NCBI GenBank assembly: GCA_905221615.1
Contig: CAJNDT010001269.1
Coordinates: forward strand, 434,001-498,000
Source: Symbiodinium sp. CCMP2592
Lineage: Eukaryota; Sar; Dinophyceae; Suessiales; Symbiodiniaceae
Length of the DNA: 64,000 nt
Direction of reading: 5' to 3'
Position numbers and translations under genes: made by a program. Position 1 is the stretch's first letter. Each line of letters opens with the position of its first letter. Below the pieces are notes generated by a model that ran no database searches, was not told the origin of the DNA, and saw nothing but the letters and a program-made list of their open reading frames with translations. Below, piece after piece: positions 27,754-38,467 of the stretch.

Positions 27754-30700
27754 GCCACTTGTATAGATTTTGCCAATTAGCAGTGGGGCTTCTGTTGAGC
27801 AAGTTGCATTTACATGCCAAGGGCCCCTGGGGTCGGAGGAGAATCGAGGATGGCAAAATTCGGACTCCGGCCAGACTGGAGGGTGTTGAAGTGTGCATCA
27901 TCTGATGTGCCGAGTAGGTGGATTGCTTGGTGAACATGCCGATTTGTATAGTCTCACCCTGACTGCCCGAAATGTTCGAAACCTCGCCTGCCTGCCGAAA
28001 GCGAATCGTGGATCAAACCGCTCTTCCGCGAGAGCCACGGTGCGAAGCACCTGGCATCCGCTTTGCATTGATTTCCTGCTGATTTCCTGTTGACTACGCA
28101 GAGTTCAAAGTCAGAGACCATGCTGTGCACACCCCCGACTGGCAGCCCTGCAGGCTGCAAGAGGAACTAGTGCAGTGCATGTTGCCTCTGCAGAAGCATT
28201 CGGGCACTTACCTGGCACTGACATCCCATCGAATGTGCTATATGGAGCTCGAAATCATTTGAGCTGGCAGACTCCTCAAAGTGTAGTTGGTTGTCCCGAA
28301 TGAGCGAGACAGACCAGCCAGTCTAGGGATCCACTTTGGGTGCAAGTCTGCAGCGTTTTCCATCTCATACCAACAGCTTCTCCTCATCATGCCCCAGCCA
28401 GATTGTGCCACCTGACATCTTGCGCTTCCTCGAACTCCGAGCCCCTGAGCTTTCATTTTTCAAGCAATCCGAACACCATCAAGAATGCTTGGAAAGTGTC
28501 TCTGTCATAGTGTCATAGTAGCTGTGAGCCATGGGGCTGCGTAATCTGGTTCCTGGCCGCAGCTTGAGTTGCGTTGTGGATCCTCATGAAGAAGGACAGG
28601 AAGGGGGATGGGACGTTGTGAGCAATAGTGAGCATTTTTGTCTCCAACGTCCCTCGGGCTTTGATCTAGGGGTTCGGATTCGCCAGGCCAGATTGAAGGA
28701 CTGGGGTCGCTTGGACGATTGGGAAGGACACCTTTACATTAACGGTTGTGCATTTGTACTGTTGACTGGTTACATGGTTGGTTGCAGGGCTTGCTTCTCA
28801 TTGATGGAGTGGAAAGCGGAATTGTGCATACATTGACACTTGTTTAGAGTCTTGTGTGTTCATTCTTGCTCGTGCAATGACCTCCCGCGATGTGCTCCCT
28901 GAACATGTCGGTCATCTTCGCAGGGGCCGCAAGCCCGCCGGCACTCCCCTCGATCGAGGTGTCGGTCGTGTTGAGAGCCTGCGAACTTTGGAGGTTTTCT
29001 GCTTTGAGTCTCGCAATCCCTGAAGCCGACATTGTCGAAACTCGAATTGGGAAATCTCGGTTCACAGCCCACCGATAACTTGCTCAGAGGGCTTTCAGTC
29101 GCAGGGCTCAGGGCCAAGCTGTGAGGCTTGTCACTGAGTCTCGAAGCAGAAGTCTTGAAGGGTGGGTTTTGGACTTTTGTGGATTCTGGCTTCCGGTCTT
29201 CGGGCTGTTTTCACAAAGGTTTTGGGCCCCAGGCTTTCACCCCGAGCGCTCACGCCAATGGTTACGTCTGCGTACTACCCCTTCACTAAACCCTTGCAAA
29301 ATTTCAGCCGAAACAATAAACTGTGTTCTGGTCTCAGTTTTTTTGCCGACGATGACCGGCTGGTGTAGCGAGAGGCCAGGACATGGGCGCAGGGGTGCAG
29401 TGAGAGGCTCGGGTTAAGGCGCTAGGCTAGTGTTTCTTGAGCCTTGTAGTGGTGTTTTCATCATCACGTCCACCTTGGATTTCACGGGCACTGCTCCTTG
29501 TGAATCTGATCAAAATTGAGGTCGTGATTGTTTGATCACTCTGTCTTTGTTGGACGCTTTTGTCTGAGTTCGGTCTGTAGCCAGTAGGAAGAAGTATGGT
29601 GTAGCCGGACATGGAAACTCTCATTGGAGATGCTTTTCTCCCTGGTTCCGCTTGATTGCCGTTATTATAGAAACAACTCGTGTGAGAGATTGCAACCTCA
29701 CTCTCAGGTTCGAGAATCCCAGGTGTGTGGAACCAGACATGCTCCGACAACTTGATTTGAGTTAGCATTTCTAGCGCGTAAAGTGCGTAAAACGTCATTT
29801 CATTTTGCTTTTTGGCAGGCATGGGAAGATGATCGCACTCGCCTCCGGCGCCAGCTATGTGTCCAGTCGTCTGCCAAGAGTGGCTGACCACGGTCGGCAG
29901 AGTCGAAGATTCGAGTTTCGCGATTCTAGCCTGGCTGAGGGTTTCGGAGTATCACTGCCCGTGCCCAAAGTGCTCATGCTAGAAGGCCCACATCCCGAGC
30001 GGCTTTTCGACCATGCGTGTCCAGCAGCACAGCATGAACAAGATCATGGGCTGCAACTCGCAATAGCAACAACAACCTATGTTGGAGGGTCGCTCCAAGT
30101 TTGAGAGCAGCACTTTGCTGGCAGTTCCTACGAGCACTTCGGTGGTGGCCTGGTCAACAACGGACCATTGCGGAGCTACGGTGATTGTGTCGTCCCTGCC
30201 TTTTGGGGCTTGGGAAGGCTAGGTTTGCAGGATCCAGGATCAGCACAGGCCAAGCCCAGCTCGACATAGGGAGGTTCAAGGGAGCTTCATCGTTCTAAAT
30301 CCTCAACCGTGAGACGCCAGGTTTTATGAAGCAGCAAAAACACCCTGTAGAAGACCTCAAGCCGCAAATTTCTCTGTAAATTTTCTAATGCAAGCCCTAA
30401 ACCCTAAGTATTACCCTGCACTCCTTCGCATCCGACATCCCTAAAGGGCCTTTAGAGAGCATGCCAGGGTTTGGTTTGTTCTGAACAGGTTTGGCTGTTT
30501 TGCTAGGGCCATGCGCACGTTGTGAAGCTAACCTCGCTTTTCAGCACTGCCGTGGCTGGCTTCCTCCACATGGCGCCCTTATGGAAACCGTGAGGAGACC
30601 TCTTGTCCTTAAATATTCTTCAGCCCCAAGAACCTGAAGCATCCACTTATCCGGAGACCCGAGGTTCTTCGAAGTCTCCGTGGATGCGGTGTGTGAAGGG

Positions 30701-31015
30701 CTGGAGGCCAAAGCAAGGATAGGGCTGGGGTGTTGAGGTTTGGAGTTGAAGGGAAAAGGGATGAGCGGGGTTGAGCGGGGTTCGTTCACGGTTCGGCGCG
30801 CCGATTCTGTGCAGAGCTTTCGCTCCGGGCTCCAAAGCTTCGGGCTTTACATAGGGCTGACAGGCCATCTTGGCAATGAATCGTTGGTAGGGTAGGTCTC
30901 TGGGCCCGGGAGACGACGGCGTTCGAGTACTCGCCGACTCGAGGCCACTGAACTCTGCAGCCGTCATCTAAGCTGCCGGCCAAGCCGTTTCAGCTCGAAG
31001 CCGTTTGTCAGAGCC
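27754..31015. other. non-coding spacer
   Basis: I see only short frames without protein-like composition. A short CCCTAAA-type pair is at 30398-30412. Nothing else stands out. Confidence 0.5.
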
Positions 31016-34000
31016 ATGGCGTTGCCGAGTGGTCTGACTGTGGGTTTGTTTTTCTTGAGTGCACATGCCGGTTTTTCGGCAACATGCCTCCATGAAGCAA
31101 TTGCTGCAGGTAAGCGTGCATACATCAAAAAGCGCGACGGCACAGACATCCCCATTGGCTTCTTCCAAGGTGAATGGGAGTCTGCTTACCTGACATCGGA
31201 CGTTGCCAGAATCCTAGTTGAGGAAGTGTTGGGCTACCATACCTGGACGCACCCGGAGGATGGACACAGCGCAGTCACCACGCCTTATGCCCTGGCAGGG
31301 TGTTTGGATTTCAACAGCGCTACCAATCCACGGTGTGACATCAATGAGACCCGACTCCATGTCAGTGTGGACTCATGGTGGGCCAGCTATGCTTCAGTAG
31401 TAGAAGACATGAAGGAGCAACTCCCACACTTGACACCCGTCGACCTTGGTAGCATGGGATACCAGGGTGAAGAGTCGCTGTATGTTAGCAGACATGTTCT
31501 CCAGCAGGCGCTGGACGCCGAGGGTTTGAACTTGGACTATTACAGAGGCTATAACCTGACGCACCACAACCCCAAGCAGTACTTCGACAGCATCGACTCG
31601 ATAGACTCGAGAGATTTGTTCCCTTGTGAGAACACCGATTTCTACAGGTCGGAGTTTATGGCATCCTACGCCAGATGGACAGGTGATGCTGCAGGAGTTC
31701 AAGCGCAAGCGAATGGCGATTACGTCGCCCATTGTTATGCAGGCAAGTGGTGGATGTCGCCGCAGTGCCGCAGTGACACGTTGGCATGCATCCCAGTCAT
31801 TACCGCAGGTGGTGGTGGGTGGAAGCTCCAGGCTTTGATGCACTGGTCGACGACTTATGGCATTCCGGCTGCCATCGCCGTGGCCAACTCCTTTAGCAAG
31901 TACGTTTCGATTGTTGAAACCACGCGCAGCCTGTTTTACTGGTGGGTGCCGGACGCAACATTCGTCGCGCTTCAGCCGCACCACATCACCTTCCCACCAT
32001 ATTCCGCTCAGGAGTGGCTTCATGGCAACATGAGGACGGCAGCAAGTGGAACCTACATCAGCAAAGCAGTCAGCAGCAATTTTGCAAACCAGGCGCTAAG
32101 AGTCAGAAACTTCATTGCAAACATGAACTTCGAACTCGCCGAGCTAATGAAATTGCTGCTGGCCATCGCTTCTGGAACACCACGTTATGATGTTGCATGC
32201 CAGTGGGTGCGTGACAACAAGCAGCGGTGGCAAGACTGGCTTCCGATCGAAACCAACTGCATCACTGGCTTCGGTTTAGCTGATGGCACAGGTACCTTTG
32301 TGACCAACAGGGTAAATGCGACAAGCTGCGAAGTGTGCACCCCAGGAAGGTTCTCGCAGGAGTACCTGGACAACACAGGAGCCACCCGCCGCTGTGTCCA
32401 CTGTGCCCCAGGAACTTCTCAGGAAAAGAGCGCAGAGACCGGCTGCACGCCGTGCCCAGCTGGGGGCTACACAGACAGTCATGGCAGGGAGACCTGCGAC
32501 GTGTGCGATCAAGGATCCTACCAAGCCTTGGAGGGTCAGACAGGCTGTACCAGTTGCGACGAAGTCCGCACTACGCGGCTTCTTGCTGCGAGCAGGCTGG
32601 AAGACTGCGTATGCAGAGAAGGCTTGATCGAAAAGTCGGGGCTTTGTGTGAGCTGCGGCGAGGGCTTGTCTTGCCCTGTGGGAAGCACCGTGGAGCGACT
32701 AGCAAACGGCAGCAGTGAGGAACGGCCGCAGGTGCTGCCGATGTACTTCAGCAGCATGGAAGCACCCTTGGAGATCTACCGCTGTCAGTCGCATTGCCCT
32801 GGAGGATCTCCAGGCAGTTGTGACGCAGGCCGCGTTGGCCGCACCTGCAGCGAGTGTCCAGAGAATCACTACAGTGCAGGAAACCAGTGCGTCGAGTGTG
32901 GTGTAGCACTGCCAGCTCTTTGGATTCTGGGCATCGGCATTTTGCTTTGTGGCATCTTCAGCTCCTACTACCTCCTCGCATCAGACTACACAGCCAAAGC
33001 CAGTATGCTGACTTGTGCCACGTGCAGCTTGGGTATGATGGTCTCCCTTTTCCAAAACTTGGGTGTGATACAGACTGCGTCAGTGCCCTTTCCAAGTCGT
33101 CTCCAGGTCTTTCTTGGTGTCAGCCAGATCTTCCTCTTGGACTTACACAGCCTTGGCTTCAGCTGTGCTGTTGGCGGCCCCGTGCAGCGATTCGCTGGCA
33201 CCTGCGCCTTTTTCTTCGCAGTGGTCTCCGGTCTTGCAGCAGCAGCATTGCTCACCAACCTGCTCCTTCCCCGCCGGCTTTCATGGCTGGCCTGGCAGAA
33301 GTACAAGACGATGAGCACGATTGGTCAGTTCTGCCAGGTGAGCTTCACAACGATGACGAACGTAGGCTTGGTTCCCTTCATGTGTTATCGCCATCCCGCA
33401 GGCGTCCAGAGCGTGCTGAAGTACAGCGATGTCTTCTGTTTCTCGACCGAGCACACCCTCATGCAGTGCTTTGGCATAGCCATCTTGGCCTTGAGTGGCG
33501 CCTTCCTAACCTCTTGCTTCTATTTCGCCTGGAAAGCGCCTTCGTGGTCTGGCAAGGCTATCCAAGGAGGTGTCCGCTTCCTCATCTTCCGCTTCCGACC
33601 CAATGTTTGGTGGTTTGGCCTTGTTCTGATCGCGCGTGGCCCGCTCCTTTCCATGCCTGCCGTCGCGGCCCCGAACATGCCTGCGGTGCAGTCCGTTTGC
33701 CTGCTGGGCATTCTACTTCTGTCCCTGCAGCTTCAGGTCTGGTACCTGCCATGGAAGGCTCCGGTACTGAACGTCGTGGACGGTGTCACCAACTTGCTCC
33801 TTGTGATGCTCCTGGCAGTTGGCTTGGGTCGGCTTGGCTCAGACCCAGAAGGTGGGCCGGCAGTCCTCGACAGCATGGCATCCGCCATTTATGTGATGAT
33901 GATGCTGACTGTGCTCGGGCTCATGTTCCTGCTCGGCGTCACTGCCCTTTTCTGCAAGAGAATCGGCGGCACTGATCAGCCGTGGGTCATGAATCTGGGC

Positions 34001-34375
34001 CAGCCGCCAGCATCTAAAGAATTGTGCAATAACCTGGCGGGCTTCCTTCACAACCAGAAAGACATCCAGGATGACCGGGTGCAACAAGTGTTGGAAGCGT
34101 TGTGCATCTATGATTACTACGATGTCAATGCCACAATCGTCCTCCTCAGCACGGAGCTAGGCTTCGGCAGCAAGCTCATCAGGAGCCGCATTGCCAGTCA
34201 AGGATCTTGTGCTCCGCCGCCTGGAGGAAGCGCGACACAGCAAACGGCTGCCAAGGCAGAAAACGTTGACGAGGAAGAGGCCTCAAACGCAAGCACCGCG
34301 CATGATTGTCAGGCTTCGGAACCGAAGATGGAGCTCCTCGAAGGTGAGACAGACCCTGATACGATAGCATTCTGA
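31016..34375 (+). CDS. receptor-like membrane protein: betaine-binding-like domain, Cys-rich repeats, about nine membrane spans
   Basis: A single intronless frame of 1,119 codons starts with ATG at 31016. Residues 1-22 look like a signal peptide. Residues ~30-430 resemble substrate-binding proteins of the glycine-betaine/OpuAC type (GEWESAYLTSDVARILVEEV, SVDSWWASYASVVEDM). Residues ~440-640 are Cys-rich with CTPGRFSQ, CAPGTSQEKSAETGCTPCPA and CDQGSYQALEGQTGC, the pattern called ephrin type-A/B receptor-like (GCC2/GCC3). About nine hydrophobic segments follow from ~631 to ~975 (e.g. LWILGIGILLCGIFSSYYLL). A cytosolic tail of ~145 residues ends acidic. It probably sits in the plasma membrane with the binding domain outside. 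Ligand and output are unknown; a sensor or uptake role for small solutes is inference. No damage is seen, so it is likely functional. Confidence 0.85.
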   Translation: MALPSGLTVGLFFLSAHAGFSATCLHEAIAAGKRAYIKKRDGTDIPIGFFQGEWESAYLTSDVARILVEEVLGYHTWTHPEDGHSAVTTPYALAGCLDFNSATNPRCDINETRLHVSVDSWWASYASVVEDMKEQLPHLTPVDLGSMGYQGEESLYVSRHVLQQALDAEGLNLDYYRGYNLTHHNPKQYFDSIDSIDSRDLFPCENTDFYRSEFMASYARWTGDAAGVQAQANGDYVAHCYAGKWWMSPQCRSDTLACIPVITAGGGGWKLQALMHWSTTYGIPAAIAVANSFSKYVSIVETTRSLFYWWVPDATFVALQPHHITFPPYSAQEWLHGNMRTAASGTYISKAVSSNFANQALRVRNFIANMNFELAELMKLLLAIASGTPRYDVACQWVRDNKQRWQDWLPIETNCITGFGLADGTGTFVTNRVNATSCEVCTPGRFSQEYLDNTGATRRCVHCAPGTSQEKSAETGCTPCPAGGYTDSHGRETCDVCDQGSYQALEGQTGCTSCDEVRTTRLLAASRLEDCVCREGLIEKSGLCVSCGEGLSCPVGSTVERLANGSSEERPQVLPMYFSSMEAPLEIYRCQSHCPGGSPGSCDAGRVGRTCSECPENHYSAGNQCVECGVALPALWILGIGILLCGIFSSYYLLASDYTAKASMLTCATCSLGMMVSLFQNLGVIQTASVPFPSRLQVFLGVSQIFLLDLHSLGFSCAVGGPVQRFAGTCAFFFAVVSGLAAAALLTNLLLPRRLSWLAWQKYKTMSTIGQFCQVSFTTMTNVGLVPFMCYRHPAGVQSVLKYSDVFCFSTEHTLMQCFGIAILALSGAFLTSCFYFAWKAPSWSGKAIQGGVRFLIFRFRPNVWWFGLVLIARGPLLSMPAVAAPNMPAVQSVCLLGILLLSLQLQVWYLPWKAPVLNVVDGVTNLLLVMLLAVGLGRLGSDPEGGPAVLDSMASAIYVMMMLTVLGLMFLLGVTALFCKRIGGTDQPWVMNLGQPPASKELCNNLAGFLHNQKDIQDDRVQQVLEALCIYDYYDVNATIVLLSTELGFGSKLIRSRIASQGSCAPPPGGSATQQTAAKAENVDEEEASNASTAHDCQASEPKMELLEGETDPDTIAF

Positions 34376-34399
34376 AACACAACAGCAAGATCTGCGAGT

Positions 34400-34708
34400 G
34401 TACGGGCACGCCCCACCACAATCTGCTCTCCAATTTTCTGTGTCACAAAGGAACAGCAGGCTCTGGGCCTACGCCCCACAGCAATCCGCTCTCCAGAAGA
34501 AAAAGTCCTCGACATTTTCTGCAATCGCAAACGAACAGAAGGCTCTGGGCCTGTGTACGGGCACGCCCCACAGCAATCTGCTCTCCAGAAGACAAAGTCT
34601 TCGACATTTTCTGTAATCACAAAAGAACAGCAGGCTCTGGGCCTGTGTGCGGACACGCCCCACAACCTGCTCTCTCGAAGACAAAGTCTTCGACACTTTC
34701 TGTAATCA
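34400..34708 (+). repeat. about four imperfect tandem units of 60-92 bp
   Basis: Units carry ACGCCCCACAGCAATCTGCT, CTCCAGAAGACAAAGTCTTC, GACATTTTCTGTAATC and GAACAGCAGGCTCTGGGCCT. ACGCCCCA recurs at about 34409, 34471, 34564 and 34656. They start 25 bp after the receptor's stop. GAAGACAAAGTCTTC is itself palindromic. Confidence 0.75.
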
Positions 34709-34917
34709 TGGACCTCCTCTGTTGAAAGAGTTTAAAGAAACTCCGTTTGCCGCGGCTTTGCCATGAGGACACAAAGACCACTTCGCTGTGCTTGGAGCAT
34801 CGAGTCCAAGTCTCTCCCGACTTGACATTCGTTGAAACATCTCCAACTGTCGGATTGTCTAGATGTCCGCAAGTTGAGGGTACCGGTCTAAGTTAGAATT
34901 CGCAAAGCCTGACGATG

Positions 34918-35018
34918 GAACCTCTACAGTGGTTGGAAAACTGGCTCCACCTATCAGGTATTCCAACTGTAGCAGGGAGGAAAAGGGCCCTTAAAAAAAA
35001 AAAAGAACCTCTACAGTG
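34918..35018 (+). mobile_element. tiny poly(A)-tailed retro-insertion with 14-bp target-site duplication
   Basis: GAACCTCTACAGTG occurs at 34918-34931 and 35005-35018. Between them lie 73 bp ending in an A-run (34993-35004). The last bases before the A-run, GGAGGAAAAGGGCCCTT, resemble the GGAAAAGGTGCGCG tails of the RLE elements at 23-27 kb. It is probably an extremely 5'-truncated copy of that family. Confidence 0.75.
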
Positions 35019-38000
35019 TCTCGACCACGCTTTGCCCTTCCTGTGTGATGGGAAAGCCAAGTACCGCTCTGTTTTGGAGTCAGTAGTCCCATCCCAAAAT
35101 CCCGGCAAAAACCCGCTGCTCCCTTCCCGCCTGCTGGGAAAGAAGTCAGGATGGTGTGGCGATTGGAGTGACGACCTGCTCGCCGCAGATGCTTCCAGAG
35201 GTCCCTGTGGCTCGACATGCAGTAGTCCAGCTGTTCAGGATGTCGGTGAGTGCAGAGAAGGAAAGTTCCGCCTACATTCACCTAACACGACCTTAGTTGT
35301 TGTTTGTGAGGAGCTGGGTTCGGTTTGTGTGCTCCAGACATGAATAACTACTTGCTTGGCAGCTCCTGTGTCGTGAGAGCAATGACGCACAACTTACGCA
35401 AAACAAGGACTTGAATCTGCTGTGGAGGCTCGTGGAGGATTGCGGAGTTGTGCGCCATGCCACCGTCAGCGTGTCGGTGGCGTTTTGCCACAGTCTCAGC
35501 ATTCCTGGTGCTTTAGAAATCATTAGAGCATCTGACACCGTCGGCACGCATGACACGAACCTTCATGCCAACGCAACTTGTGTTAAAACTGTAGCTTATG
35601 TTGATAGTAGCCTGAAACCTCTCCTGAGCCTCTCGAGTGCGAGTGTCAAAAGCGTATGTTGATAGGGCAAAGCCGATCTTTCAGGTTCCTGGAGAGGTTT
35701 CCTTCTCAAATGCCAGTGCTGATGGCGAATATCCCGTTAGTATATAGGACTCTTCGTGCAAAGGCCGAATAGACCAACTACTAGAAAATCAGTGGCTTCG
35801 CCGTCCACACCAGTACAAGAAACACAAGGATTTACACAACTGCTCAAAGATGGCTCGCCCCCAGTAGCAAGAATGGCAACATAAACGAAGATGTCCGAAA
35901 GAAAAGGTACCGCTGATAACAGCGGCAGTGATGATCGATGATGATCGCGTTCGAGCAGACGAGCATCGGACTAATGAAGCAAGACTCACAATCACGAAGT
36001 CCGGCGGCAATGGCGATGTCCAACAAAGCCGGGTAACCATAGTTAAGCGGTTCCTGAAGACAATGGAGTGCAGGTGCGACAACTAACATGAAATAGATAG
36101 AACTCAGAGGACTTGGGAACATTAGACACGAATCACAAAGGATTATAGCCATTATCATATTGACCAGTACGACGACAGAGCAGGGAGCATTGACGACACT
36201 GCTGACAGGATTGAGTAAATGTGGCAAGGTAGTGTTGCATAGGTGCTATTGCAGAAATGCAAGTAACAGCCGAAGCCTGGCATGTAAGTTGTGTGAAGTC
36301 TACATGGCTACCAAAGCGCGTCTGCGGAGCTTACGCCTCTGGGCTTATCATTCCAATCGCGCAGAGGGCTGCCCTGCGCAGTTTCCAGAGAATCTTCCCC
36401 CCAAGCCCTAAACCCTACACCCTCGTAGCAGCAGAGCTGAAGATTCCACCCGGATGGCAACAGGCGGAGGCGGCAACTCTGCGGGAAGCAGCCCCGGCAT
36501 GCCCTTGGCGGTCACGGTGGTCTGGGGGCGTCCTTTGGCTACGAAGTCCAACTTTGTGCACTGGGGCTGTTCCAACTCGGATGCCCTTTTTTTGGGTTTG
36601 GGCGGCCCTAGCTTTGAGTTTCGCGTCAGGGCGAGAAGGCAGAGGAAGAGGAGGCAAAGTGTCTTTATTACCTTTGTGAATGGCTTGTGGTGTCTTCGAA
36701 CTATGGCAAGCTTGTGGTCACAATTTCAGATCCCCTTTTAGTCCCTATTATAGTCGTCATGATAGTATAACGCTGCGAGCCCGAAGTTCAGATGCCTCCA
36801 CCCCACCCTCCGCGCCCTACTGAAGATGCTAGATGCGGCTGCAAAACAAGAAACGAAAGCCCGGGCCACAAGTCCCTACATCCTGAGTCCATCTGAGTCC
36901 TTCTTTGTTTGAAAGCCCGTTGTTTAAGCATGATTGCTGGTTCTGTTTCGGAGCGAAATCACAGGGAGAGCATCTGCTGTAGGACTGAGCCCTTTGTTGC
37001 AAACCGCTCTATGTGCTGAGATCTTTGTTGGCCCGAGTTCCCAGGAAGCAGACAGTAGACATGCGGAGCGTGACACTTGCGGAGCAGAATTGCCTTCAAC
37101 CATGAAGATTTGCAACTAGCCGAAGGGCTTCTATGCATAGCATTCGCAATGCACGAACCTTCCATGACTGTCTTTTCTGTGCAGTATCGACATGATGTCT
37201 CTACTGCATGAGTGAACTGTGTAGCCGTATGAGTATAGCTGAAAACTGTAGTTGGGTTGCGGTTGGCATGTCGTCTGCCTCCGGAAGGACAGGCGAACAG
37301 TGCCAAATATCCCAGCACAGAACCTTCAGGCGGATGCCGTGACGGTCTCTGGCGACATCGTACTGTCGCAGGTGATATTGACTGTCAGATTAGGCTTTCG
37401 TTCTCTCCCTCCTCCACCGTCCAAACAGTGCACTTGACGCCCCTGCGTTTCTAGACTTTGCATCAGGTGTTCTGATGGGCCCGTGCGAGCTAGTGCGCAC
37501 ACATTGGCGCGCTCCTCCACATCAGGCTTAGGGTTTAGGGCGATTTTCCCTCAAGAGTTTGTGTTTGTTTAGGGTGTTTGGGAGAGGTTCCATGCGATTG
37601 TCTACCCGGCCAGAAGGTTTCACAGGTCTGCCCTCCGCAGCCTGTTGAAGAACAGCTGCGGTCGGCTCTTGGCATCTCACGTCCGCAATGCGACGCGACC
37701 TACTGACACCCAGAAGCTGCAGCATGTTTCTTAAAGACCTTGAAAGTGCACAAGTGCAACAGCGCAGCGACCTGTCCAATTCCCCAGCCGCGTCCCTGTG
37801 TTATGCTCAGGAGTCCTGAAACTGCAGGCAAGGCCGGCAAGGCTCGGCCTAGCGCATCTCGCCTTGTTCGGACTTTCTCCTGTGCTTGCTTGCCCGGAAG
37901 ACTCGCGCCGATTCAGGGCGGTCCCCTTCAATCTGGCGCGTCGCTGAGCCCCTGGCTTGGAGACGCTGTCAAGCAGCTCTTGGTCTACAGAATCTTATCT

Positions 38001-38032
38001 AGTTTGGTGCCAAGGGAAATCAAGAGATCTCC
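35019..38032. other. non-coding spacer
   Basis: No gene is supported. Short telomere-type words occur at 36405-36420 (CCCTAAACCCTA) and 37527-37541 (TTAGGGTTTAGGG). Confidence 0.5.
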
Positions 38033-38467
38033 TTGCTTCGGCCCACTCTGTCATCGCAACCGCGCTGTTTATGTGGCAACTCGTGCACACGAGGGTGTTC
38101 ACAACACGGGTGTAAGATCGTAGAGCCCCAGCCCTTCGGGGCGGGGTTCGCCATGTTGTGCAGCCAGCTACCCAGCAACTTGCGGAGTTTGACGTTTGGC
38201 CATGCATTCAACCGGAGCCTAGAGGGCAGCCGACAACGCAGCAACCCGCGGAGTTTGACGTTGGGCTATGCGTTCAACCGGAGCCTGGAGAGCAGCCAGA
38301 TACCCAGAAACCTGCGGAGTTTGACGTTTGGCCATGCATTCTTGCGACCGCTGCAGGCCACCATGCTTGCAGATGCGCCCTTGGTGAAGGGCCGCACTGC
38401 TCGAATCGTAGCAAGTTTAGGGCACCAGTTCGCTGAGTTCGCAAGGGTGCTTGGATCAACATGCTGA
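38033..38467 (+). pseudogene. fragment with three FNIP-like 22-residue repeats
   Basis: The frame holds three repeats of 22 residues: LPSNLRSLTFGHAFNRSLEG, then NPRSLTLGYAFNRSLESSQI and NLRSLTFGHAF. The unit (L-xx-L-xx-LTFG-xx-FN-x-SL) is that of FNIP-type leucine repeats, abundant in dinoflagellates and Dictyostelium and used for protein contacts. At DNA level they are 66-bp tandem units from 38161, 38227 and 38293. Sequence before and after the repeats is not recognisable. With only three units it is probably a gene fragment or one exon. Confidence 0.5.
38161..38345 (+). repeat. 66-bp tandem repeat, 2.8 units
   Basis: Units at 38161-38226, 38227-38292 and 38293-38345 share GCGGAGTTTGACGTTTGGC and GCATTCAACCGGAGCCT with few changes. 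They are a coding repeat in the frame above. Confidence 0.85.
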
